Shown: positions 23,342 to 32,566 of the stretch, in pieces | Numbering within the stretch: position 1 is the first letter of the stretch | Layout: each line of letters opens with the position of its first letter | Source of the DNA: Chiua virens | Lineage: Eukaryota; Basidiomycota; Agaricomycetes; Boletales; Boletaceae | Reading direction: 5' to 3' | NCBI GenBank assembly: GCA_019787685.1 | Contig: JAHNUO010000098.1 | Location: 1-34,594, forward strand | DNA length: 34,594 bases | Translations under genes and position numbers: made by a program | The notes under the pieces: model-generated | Told to the model about the DNA's origin: nothing | Databases searched by the model: none | The model's input: the letters and a program-made list of their open reading frames with translations, nothing else

Positions 23342-24345
23342 ATGGGCCATCGATGTTTGAACGTCGTCGAGGTACAGCAAACCATCTTCGTTGAGGTCCT
23401 CGATAAACCACGGGGCAAAGGTACTCTGGCCAAACTTGCTCGCACATGTCACCGAACCCTCAGTAACACTGCTCTCAATGTCTTGTGGGCAAGGTTGCCT
23501 TCGATCACCTACCTCATCCGGTGTCTTCCTCCAGAATTGTGGGAGATTGAAGGCCATAACATGGCATGTTCTCGAGTGTTTCCTAGTTCAACACCAACTG
23601 ATCATGCAAAGACATTCCGACGACTGATGTTACACAGCGACTGGAAAATCTTCTTCAGCTACTCGTCTCGAGTACGGTCCTTGTCTGGCTTTGGAGGTAT
23701 GGGGTCATGTGCATCTCTGGACCTATCGGGAACGACTCACCGATGTCTCACTGTCCACCGATTCTGACGAATGGCCATCCGACGATGAACGAGAACACCT
23801 CTCTATCCACATTCCAACCACTCCTGGTATTTCCTAATGTGGAATCCTTCAAATTCGATGCCATGTGCAACATTTTCTTCGACGACGACACGATGAAGAC
23901 CGTAGTGACAATACGCTGGCCAAAGCTGATGGCCTTCTGCCTCGATACATCGTCCGGCTGGGGCACCGAGTCGCGCATAACCCACCGTGGGCTTATCACA
24001 CTTCTCCGCTGCCCTTCACTTCGCGAATTTGAGCTCTCGGTGAACTTTGCAGAGATTGATCTGCCACAAGACCAGAGACCAGAGACCAGACTCACGCCCA
24101 GCGAACGGGTTCTTCAGCCGTTGCGAGCGTGCTGAATTTGTCACATCAACGCTCGGTTATCGCACCACAATCGCAGCCTGCTTGAGTGACATCTATGCCT
24201 TTTGAAATCGGTCGAATCGTCAGGGGACGAGGATGGGGGGGAGGAAGAGGAAAGTGTACTCTGAGTTGTGAGGAAGTGAATAATCTGTTGCCTGGATTCT
24301 TGGAAGTGAGGAAGCAATGCTGGAATTGGCGCGGAAAAAAGCAAA
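23342..24345 (+). pseudogene. F-box/LRR-like protein, copy B, broken
   Basis: The reading starts with an F-box-like N-terminus at 23342 (HRCLNVVEVQQTIFVEVLD, LAKLARTCHRTLSNTALNVL, LWARLPSITYLIRCLPPELW). It continues to RVRSL and then loses frame near 23690. The LRR part resumes in another frame at about 23791 (FQPLLVFPNVESFKFDAMC, IRWPKLMAF, ITHRGLITLLRCPSLREFEL) and stops at 24133-24135. The C-terminal piece EEVNNLLPGFLEVRKQC appears in a third frame near 24270. A stretch expected between the F-box part and the LRRs is missing. It is a truncated, frame-shifted member of the expanded mushroom F-box-like family, same strand as copy A and about 1.5-2 kb downstream. Confidence 0.72.
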
Positions 24346-24543
24346 AGAAGATCTCATTGCGCAGTCGAGGATGTGTTATCTCTGTGACTTTTTGGCAGGG
24401 GGAGCCACGGTATAGACACATTCACATTTTACGGTATTAGACCAAATTGATGTCACGACTGCATTTGTAGAACAGACCGGTGCCAGTGAAAACTACATGC
24501 GATATTGTTCGACTCCCGGGCCGATGTGTGTGACAGTGGTGCA

Positions 24544-25455
24544 TCAGTCAATACTCAAATGACCTATGTCAGAGGTTGTTACCAGAGGTCCCGGTAGCGC
24601 TTGACGCGTCATCAACCCCCTGCGTTCATTCAAACGTCGCATGGCCTCCTCGCGAATGTACCGCGCTCTCCAGCCAAGGGTTCCGCCCACTGACGAGGCT
24701 TCCCCTGCTGGGGCCTGGGCCGGTAGGTAGGCTGATGTCGACGAAGAGTTATGCTGACTTGCGCTTTGAGCATCGACGGTTTCTTCTCCCCTTTTCTCGC
24801 CAGCCTGGGCTCTCCGCATCCGCCAATCTCCCCGCGTTCGCGTTGGGGTTGGCTCAAGCGCTGACGCTGTCTCAAACGACGAGCTGGCCAGATTTGCGCT
24901 TCGAGCGTTGATGGTCGCTTCACCGATCACGCCGGCGGTGTGCGTGGCACCGGTCTGGACAGTACAGAACGTTCCTGTACGTCTCCCCCGCCAATCATTC
25001 ACGACTGGGGACGTAGGTAGTCTCGCGAGTATTCTCGCAGCAGTGGATTCCTTCGCAGCGTTCCTTGTCGGCCCAGACCCTCTCCCCATCTCTGTCCCAT
25101 CGACTATGTAAAAATCCGTATCAACAAATCGTGATAACCGCAGTGACCACTTGGTAGTACTTACAATAAAAGAGGGAGGTGTAGGTGGGACGTTGAATGG
25201 GCCCGGAAGTCGTCATCACCCAGTTTATCTGATCATCGAGGGGGTCTCCGTAAAGCGAGCGTAAGCGCTCGATGAGCAGACGTTGATAAGCTAGTTAGAA
25301 AGGTAAGGTGGTATCGTTCGTAAGGCCTGCGGGGGTCATTACTCTGGTATATACGTACAGCGCGGTTCGGATTCGGGCGTGGTGGGGCTGCCCTCAGATG
25401 GCCCATGAGTGTGATGCCTGAGAGGAGTTGACGCGCCTCGCACTGCAGTTGACAT
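24544..25455 (-). CDS. Small protein with a double-stranded-RNA-binding domain
   Basis: Three exons on the minus strand, 25359-25455, 25165-25290 and 24544-25103, encode 260 residues with GT-AG introns of 68 and 61 bases and closing phase. Spliced residues 34-103 fit a dsRBD: helix YQRLLIERLRSLYG, strands INWVMTTSGP, PTYTSLFYFDGTEMGRGSG, then the basic AAKESTAARILARL helix. The domain is split over two exons, so unspliced ORFs hide it. The rest is Arg/Ala/Ser/Thr-rich and disordered, with an internal repeat (GEETVDAQSA against GEATINARSA). It ends with a basic helix-like stretch ARYIREEAMRRLNERR. There is no catalytic partner such as an RNase III or helicase domain, so the role is unknown; dsRNA binding is inferred from the domain. 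Confidence 0.75.
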
Positions 25456-25514
25456 GCTCCGAATGATATCTTTCTGTAAGAAGGCGGCTCGCTATCTTCG
25501 AAAGAACCGTGTTC

Positions 25515-27363
25515 CTAGGTGGTATGGGAAAGGACAGCCTTGATGATGGCCGTCAGAATAAGCTCACGGTCATATGTGGCAGCTGTGAGCGGATATTCCG
25601 TCAATGCTGATGGGAACGTTGGTTTACATGTGGATTCGCAGCTGCTCAAATACCGACCTCCCGGACCCGAACTTCTGTGTGCGCCAATGCGGCATGTTTT
25701 AGTTCCAGTTTCACCAAGGAGACCCATAGCAGTAGAAGCCTGAGACCCTGACTTACCTGGATTGGCATAGCTCGGTAAACGAAATCTTCATATAGACTGA
25801 GTCACTTGACTTGAGCTCCACAATATTATGGGACACTGGCTTGCATTGATGGCGAGTTGTCAGCCCAAGTCATCACTTAAGAAGTTCACTCCCGTGCAAG
25901 TCGGTCATGCTCACAATATTTCCGGCTCCTTCAAGTTCGTCGGTCGTGAGCGCAGCCTAAGAATTGTCTTTAGTCACACAGTATCACACGGTAAATTAAT
26001 CATCCATACGTTACAAAACGTTGCAAAGAAATACAGCCATCTTTATGTCCGGTAACGTTCTTCGCCCGGTGATGCTGGAGATGAAAGTGAAATTTCCACC
26101 CAGCGTTGTGCTTGAAAGGAACAGAAATCGGTGTCGGGTCTCTATCGGATCTGCTTTTATGTTGAGGTATCACATCAAACAGGATTTCTCCTCTGCAGAC
26201 TTCAGTGAATCAGTGTATATCTCTGATTTTCCCCACAGCTCGGGAGATTGGAGAAGTGAAAACAATATGACTCGCCCCCGCTGGCCGCTTGATGCAGTTT
26301 AAGAATGATGAGGATGGACGACTGACATCACCGCGAAACCTACAGGAATCAACGTTGTAGCAGCCGCAGAGGAAATGGATTTCTTCGTCGAGATGAAGTT
26401 CTCCGCATACACATTATCTGAATTCTCGCCCTTCAAATCCCAACGCAAGCCAGAATGAGACGCTGGCAAAACGAGCTTCTGATAACGCAGTAAGCCAACA
26501 TAGAGAGAGCATATCCAACCTAGCATCCCTCCTCAGAGTATGCCAGTCATAGACAGGGCACCTCGAGCATCGATGGTAGGGATGGAAATCAAAATAGGAG
26601 GGGTTGAAGCCCTCTGTCTACCCTTGAGCTGAGAGATACGTGTATGTGGAATCGATGCAGGCATAACTTGAATATCATGTTCTCCAAAAATGGGCCCCAG
26701 TTCTCTCGAATGCATTTCACAACGGCGATCGTGGACTCCGTGGGCCGGTATACTTGGCTCAGACGCCTGGGTTGTGAAGGTGACCGTCCATGATTTCACT
26801 AGAACCTCAAGAGGTCAAGTTCCACATTCAGATGGTAAATAACAATAACTTGCGTTTTGCTCTCGAGTTGGCCAGTAGCGATCGGGAACTGGCAGGTGAA
26901 ATTTTCTTTCAGAAGTCCTGTAAACCTTAGGAAAGAGATGGGGTCAAAAGGAAGAGACAAGAGTTCGTGGTGATGATGTCCGATTCCGTTTGTGTGACCA
27001 AGCCGTGCCTCCCAGTGTTACCTCAATAATACTTCCAACTCCGAAGGTCGTGATGTCAGGCTCTTCGTTATCGGTTCCGAATGTGTGCAAGAAAACAAGA
27101 CCCATCCTATGAATAGGGCTGAGGGGCAAGGAGATTGAGACCGCGTCAATCGGACAGGGGGCTTTGGACGGGGGACGTTGTCTGGTGTGTTGTTGTGAGT
27201 AACTTGCTTCAAGGTTTGCCGCATGGCGAAACTGACCGGGTCGGAGTCCTTGAAAGGAATGACAATATTCAATATTCATATTCAAGTCCAAGTTGCATTC
27301 CTCGAACACTTCACCATATTTCCGCTGATTCACACTTCCGGCCTCCGTGTGTTGCATACATTT
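25515..27363 (-). pseudogene. Unrecognised minus-strand series of exon-like segments
   Basis: I cannot name this. Reading leftwards on the minus strand, coding-like pieces follow one another in changing frames: VIPFKDSDPVSFAMRQTLKQ (about 27205-27265), MGLVFLHTFGTDNEEPD and FGVGSIIEVTLGG (about 27000-27110), ENFTCQFPIATGQLESKTQV (about 26840-26900), VKSWTVTFTTQASEPSIP (26750-26805), KLVLPASHSGLRWDLKGEN (about 26400-26485), RFLFLSSTTLGGNFTFISSI (about 26070-26150), and YPLTAATYDRELILTAIIKA (about 25535-25600). Several are bounded by fair splice sites, for example the donor gtaagt on the minus strand near 25755. Not all phases close, and some stops are unexplained. It is either a many-exon gene I have not fully resolved or a decaying one. 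The beta-rich pieces faintly suggest an arrestin-like fold, which I do not rely on. Confidence 0.35.
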
Positions 27364-27489
27364 CCAACGGTCATTGCTTTGGGACGTCTCGATTCAGATA
27401 AAGGGGGTTCTAGTTCAAAATGCTGGCGACCCTCATATGCTTCCAAGTCCAGTCCCTGGCAGCCTGCTTCTCCTTGAGTTGCCATTTGA

Positions 27490-27891
27490 TTATAGCTTGT
27501 CTGACACTTTCCCTTTCCCCTCGCGATCCCTTCCATCTTTCCCCCCGCTGGATGAACTCTGATGAGATTTCTTGTCCAAGTCGCTCTTTTTTATGGGTTG
27601 TCCCAAAACTTCCTCGCAGGCGGGGAAGTTGCCCCATAGCCTGCCAGTGTCTCCGGTCGAACGTTGGGATATCATGGCTGGGGACGCCGGACCAATCCCT
27701 TTTTGTTCAGAAAGAAGCCTAACACAGCAAACGAGGTCGTCGTGGAGGATATATCGCACCATAGGCTGTGTGGATTTCAACTGTGAGACCAACGTGGGAT
27801 GGGCCTGGGTCCAGCCATATCCAAAACTTGCGAGCCCCAGCGTAGCAAGCGACAGTGTATAGATGTTTCGCCGTGTAATGCGTTGAAGCAT
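27490..27891 (-). CDS. Hypothetical protein or first exon with N-terminal hydrophobic segment
   Basis: An open frame of 133 residues starts MLQRITRRNIYTLSL and continues with a hydrophobic run to about residue 27. A basic start followed by a membrane-length segment resembles a mitochondrial inner-membrane anchor. The C-terminal third is Lys/Ser/Gly-rich. The frame closes just where another minus-strand frame, with IIKWQLKEKQAARDW, becomes coding-like (about 27420-27490), so this may be a first exon or carry a frame break. It is divergent from the MFS gene, with about 300 bases between the starts. No family recognised. Confidence 0.3.
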   Translation of the reverse strand: MLQRITRRNIYTLSLATLGLASFGYGWTQAHPTLVSQLKSTQPMVRYILHDDLVCCVRLLSEQKGIGPASPAMISQRSTGDTGRLWGNFPACEEVLGQPIKKSDLDKKSHQSSSSGGKDGRDREGKGKVSDKL

Positions 27892-28195
27892 TCAGGGAAG
27901 AATATTAAATCCTCGTGGAAGTGTCCCATGTCTTTCGCGAGTTTGCTTCATTCTAATACTCTTCCTTTAGCGGATGCTTCGACGGCCCCGACTCGGATCC
28001 TAAATGTTCCTCAGGGACTGCCTCACGTCTGTAGTGAGTTTGCGGAAACTGCTTAGCATCTCGACTCTCGAGCCATGCCGCATGCCTGATGGCTTCGCCA
28101 GACAGAGCCTGAGAAGCGAATGGCCAATGTACATATAATCTCACTTGGTCACAGTGCTACGACAGACGCCGATACCTTTCTCCCTCTTTGTTACC
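27892..28195. promoter_or_regulatory. Divergent intergenic region before the MFS gene
   Basis: About 300 bases separate the minus-strand ORF start at 27891 from the MFS start at 28196. The last 40 bases are pyrimidine-rich (cctttctccctctttgttac) and probably hold the MFS transcription start. No specific factor site is claimed. Confidence 0.35.
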
Positions 28196-30464
28196 ATGCC
28201 CTCAGAGGAAGGTAAATTCGACAGCGAGAAAGAGGGCGATCGTGGAGGAAAGTCCGAGGTCGTCCCTGTCTTTCAAGGTGACACGCAGGACGTCTATGAC
28301 GAGCCCACCGTCGATCCGGTATACCAGAAAAAAGCACAAATCCTCAATGATGCACTGCAAGATATTGGCATGGGGCGGTACCAGGCAAGTTTTCTTTGTC
28401 CTATATCTACTGTACCACTGCTTTGGTATGTTAATTGACGTCGTGCCTTCAAGTGGTTCTTGTTTGTCGTCGCTGGCTTTGGTTGGCTATCGTGAGTGTC
28501 CCGTATAGCAATCTGTCGTCGAACCAGCCTGGGCTCAATGATATACCCGGTCAACTAGGGATAACCTTTGGCCTGTGGGCATTCTGGTTATACTTGCCTA
28601 TGGTGATCACTGATCAGTATCGATCTACCTCTAGACCGTCACGGATCTAATTCTCACTCCCGTGGTATACGAATTTAACGCCCAAGGACCGTACCTCAAG
28701 ATTGCTCAGAACATTGGGCTGCTCGTTGGATCTGCCTTTTGGGGTGTCGCGTCAGACGTTTGGGGTCGTCGGTGAGGTATATCGTGTCGGTGTATTGGAT
28801 TTTGTTTGACGTTACTCAGGTGGACATTTAACCTGACACTCTTCATCACAGGAGTATTTTCAGCTGCGGCTGGAGCCTCACCAAACTATATCACTCTCTG
28901 CGCGCTCACAGCGGTTTGGTCAATCGGTGTCGGTGGGAACTTGCCTGTGGACTCAGCGGTGTTTCTTGGTTAGTCCGACCGCCTTTGTTTCACCTGCGCA
29001 AACCAACCCTCGCTGCCAGAATTTGTTCCCGCATCCCATCAATACTTGCTTACCGTCCTCTCCATCTGGTGGGCTTTCGGACAATTATTAGGAACTATGG
29101 TATGTGAAGATCTCTTCTCCGGGCGGATCGCGTCACGAAATGTTCGAATAGGTCGCTTGGCCACTCATGTCGTATCTCTCGTGTTCCGGCCCTCCGTCAC
29201 CTTGTCCTCCTTCTTCAAACGAAGGGTGGCGATATTTTCTTTATGCCATGGGCGCTCTCATGATGGTTTTATGGTTCCTTCGATTCTTCATATTTCGTCT
29301 TTATGAAAGCCCCAAATACCTTATGAGTCGTGGGAAGGACGAAGAGGCGGTTAAAGTCATTCATAAAGTCGCGGCTTATAATGGGAAGACAAGTTCTCTA
29401 ACCGTAGAACACCTCAAAAGCGTCGAGGGGCTCTCAACGGCGTTGCCCGAGAGAACGACCACGATAGACATCTCAGTGATAAGTGTTCTAAGGCGGAAAC
29501 TTGCGGTTTTCGATTCGCATCATGTCAGACCCTTGTTCGCGACTCGGAAGCTGGCGTACTCGACTATCTTGCTGATCATTTTGTGGGGTAAGCTATTGCA
29601 CTCTACATTTGGTTGGTTGAAAACGACCCATCATCGATACAGCGCTCATCGGTCTTGCTTTCCCACTGTAAGTGCAACCCGTTCACCACATGCTTGGTGC
29701 TCAGCTTTTCGCTTTTCCTTAGGTACAATGGCTTCATAACATACTTGTGGGTTATAAAAGCGAGGTTTTGGAGCGCAGTACGCCTAATGAATTTCTGCCA
29801 GCCTCGAAACCAGGGGAGCCGATTTTGGCGACAGTTCCGTGTATAAAACCTACCGTGATGTGAGCTCCATAGCCAACGTATCAGGAAACTAGTACTGACT
29901 TGAGTACCAGGAAATCATCCTAAGCGTGATTGGTGCTCCGGGTGCGCTCTTGGCAGGGTATTGTGTCGAGTTGCCGTCCCTCGGACGCCGCGGTACCCTT
30001 TCGATATTCACAAGTACGTGACGTGTGAGACCACCCACTGGGTGTGTTTGATGCTGAAAGAAAATGTCTAGTTCTCACAGGTGTATTTCTTTTTGCGTCA
30101 ACCACGGCACGCAAGTCGGAAGCACTTATGGGATGGAATTGTGCATATAGCTTTACAAGCAACATCATGTACGGCGTGTTGTACGCCATTTCCCCCGAGT
30201 TGTTCCCTACGAACGCCCGAGGGACAGGAGATGCCATCGTCGACAGTTCAAATCGTATATTTGGTGTCCTGGTGAGTGACCTCGTCGAACCCTTAATCCA
30301 GGTAGGTATCAAAGCTAACACCAGTGGTGTAGGCACCCGTCATTGCGTTGTACACCAATTTGAACACGTCCGTGCCGATCTACATCTCTAGTGCGATATT
30401 CCTTGTCGCTGGGCTGATATCTTTACTGTTGCCCTATGATCCTCGCGGAAAGGCGTCTCTGTAG
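28196..30464 (+). CDS. Major facilitator superfamily transporter (SV2/SVOP-like)
   Basis: A plasma- or organelle-membrane transporter; the substrate is unknown. Thirteen exons: 28196-28384, 28454-28491, 28559-28574, 28635-28771, 28820-28968, 29020-29099, 29152-29587, 29643-29667, 29723-29746, 29802-29859, 29911-30013, 30072-30271 and 30333-30464, for 528 residues. Every phase closes. The first intron is GC-AG (CAG|GCAAGT). The N-terminal 60 residues are acidic and cytosolic. Motifs in order: ALQDIGMGRYQWFLFVVAGF, SDNLWP, LILTPVV, the motif A loop GVASDVWGRR (118-127), GVGGNLPVDSAVFLEFVP, RFFIFRLYESPKYLMSRGKD with the central loop after it, WALIGLAFPLYNGFITYFLE, GYCVELPSLGRRG, and the last helix ending DPRGKASL. 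About 12 membrane helices are expected. The layout is that of sugar/organic-ion MFS proteins related to synaptic vesicle 2 homologues. Confidence 0.93.
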
Positions 30465-30981
30465 CCATAGATCTTTTTCTTGAATACTTTACGATTTGTA
30501 GATAATGATAACTTATGATCTTGTGTCGAGTAGCATGTTTGGGTCTTATGGAATCTTGGAAAATTTTAGTTTATGCGGTACCTTTGCGGCGATCGTGATG
30601 ACCTAGCGATGATCATCTGAGGATAAACAGTTTGGCCGGCCCAAGTCGATCACATGTTTTGATTGGAAATTTTGACTCCGATATATCGATATCAATCTGC
30701 CAGTAGTATCATGATGGCCATGGTGATTGATCGATGCACTGGCATCCCTATTAAATTTGGACCTCCATGTAATTTCAGGTCTGGAAAAATCGGCTGGAAC
30801 TCGAAGAAAGACTCTAGTTGTTAACATGATGCATTTCAGCTCGATAAATGTCGGAAACGGTCCAAAAGTTGTGAAGACATCTCATTACATAAAAAGAAGA
30901 ACGAGGCGCTCGTGCTAGAAGTATCACAATAGCGAAGGGATATATTGTACTAACAAAATTCGGTTCGTATCTGAGGCCGAT
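30465..30981. other. Intergenic space before the methyltransferase gene
   Basis: AT-rich and without coding signal. It holds the MFS 3' flank and the promoter of the next gene. A GATATATCGATATC near-palindrome lies around 30678-30692; no function is claimed. Confidence 0.45.
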
Positions 30982-32446
30982 ATGTTCTATTACATTTCGT
31001 TCCTGCGTCCCCCACCCCTACACGCGAGCACGACACCCAACCAGCCCATCCTCATCTTGCCCCAGATATCCAACGATCTCCGAACAGAATACCTCGAGGA
31101 TCCCATCGACATCTACTATGCTTGGTCTCTCCATGCACCACACCCCAGCTCACCCGTGATTACCAAACCCGCTAAACTCACCTCATGGCGAACGAGCACC
31201 GCGTACAAAGAGATCCCCGTTCCAAGACCGCCGTCCCTCGATGGTCAGCACAAATGGAAGGCGTCGGAGCAAGGACCGTCATGGCGGCTCATCTTGACCT
31301 GTGGTACGAGAGCCATCGACCAGGTCGTCCTGCTCGGTGAGACGAACACGATCGGAAAGACGCCGTTCCCGGTCATGTCGATGCCAGTCGGGTTTCCCGG
31401 ACGTCACGGTCTGGGAAACAACAACACAGGCAAGGGCGCGAAACAAGAACGGATCTCTCGGTCGTATTCTCTGCGCGTACCCGTTCAAGACCGTCCGATC
31501 GTGTTCGAGATCACTGAGCAGACCTCTTTTGACCTCGACAAGGTGCGTCTCGAGTCATGATGTACCATCACATGACGACTTTTGGAGACATGGTTTACAT
31601 CACTCACGAAGGGGCTGTAGAAAATATGGGACAGTGGCATCGGACTCAGTTCCTGGCTCGTACAACTTTATAATGCAAATCCCGGCGTTGGGATGGACGA
31701 GACACTTTCTGATGTACGCTCATCACTCTTCAGCACGGACGCTCGCCACATCTTGGAATTGGGTGAGTCAAACCGTGTTACACGGGCCCAGAGACGCTCC
31801 TCCCCCGTGTTAATACGTCGCCCCGATAGGTGCTGGTACGGGCATCGTCGCGATTACGCTCGCCATTTTGCGATCGACGCTGGATCTCGGGGAACAACCT
31901 GGTTCTGTCGTGACCACAGATCTACGTGGGTGTCCACCTCCTCAATTTTATTCTGATGCCACTCTAATCCGACGCCCATAGCCTCTGCGATACCTATCCT
32001 CCAAGACAACATCAGCGCCAATCATCCTCTCACGAGCACATGCGTTGCTCAGGCAGCCATCCTGGACTGGGAACACGACGAATTTTCACTTGCGGTTCAA
32101 GCTCAATTGGACGCTGGGCTGGATGTTATCATGTATGTTGACAAAGTCTCGTCTTTCATTTCATGTCATATGAGTTTGTCTGATGTGATGACGCGCATAA
32201 CCTAGCATGGCGGATGTTACTTACAACACGGCGTCCTTCCCCGCTCTCATTGGAACTCTCTCGCGACTCATCCAGCTCGGCAAAAAACGGGACGGACGTC
32301 CTCCCAAAGTCCTCATGGGCTACAAGGAACGACACTCGGACGAACAATCGCTCTGGGATCACGCCAGAGCGATCGGTCTTGATTTTCGTAAAATCGCACA
32401 GGTTAGTGGTGCAGGCGGTAATCCGATTGAAATTTGGCTGGGATGA
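30982..32446 (+). CDS. METTL21/EFM-type protein-lysine methyltransferase
   Basis: It is likely an S-adenosylmethionine-dependent lysine methyltransferase acting on translation factors or chaperones; the target is not inferable. Exons: 30982-31542, 31621-31762, 31830-31925, 31982-32132 and 32206-32446, 396 residues, phases closing. The family landmarks are KIWDSGIGLSSWL (188-200), motif I ILELGAGTGIVAITLA (231 on), the acidic post-I VVTTDLPSAIPILQDNI, LDVIIMADVTYNT with the signature loop Asp320-Val-Thr-Tyr-Asn324, and VLMGYKERHSDEQSLW near the end. The terminus GAGGNPIEIWLG suits the family. The first 187 residues form an N-terminal extension longer than in single-domain METTL21 enzymes, Pro-rich at first, with no domain I recognise. 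Its stop lies 120 bases from the stop of the convergent E3-ligase gene. Confidence 0.9.
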
Positions 32447-32566
32447 TCAGATCTCAGACACGATGGAATGCAAAGTTGGGTATGTTGATACAATACAAAC
32501 TCTAGCTATTGAACAAAAATAATGTCCTGCTGCGATCAGTTGAAAATATAGACGATATGTGAAATG

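Noticed and set aside
24576..24911. Plus-strand 111-residue ORF over the dsRBD gene
   Set aside because: It is antisense to exon 3 of the minus-strand gene, which has splice support and a domain.
26944..27357. 137-residue minus ORF taken as one gene
   Set aside because: The best coding character changes frame inside it, so it is not a real single exon. It is treated as part of the unresolved exon series.
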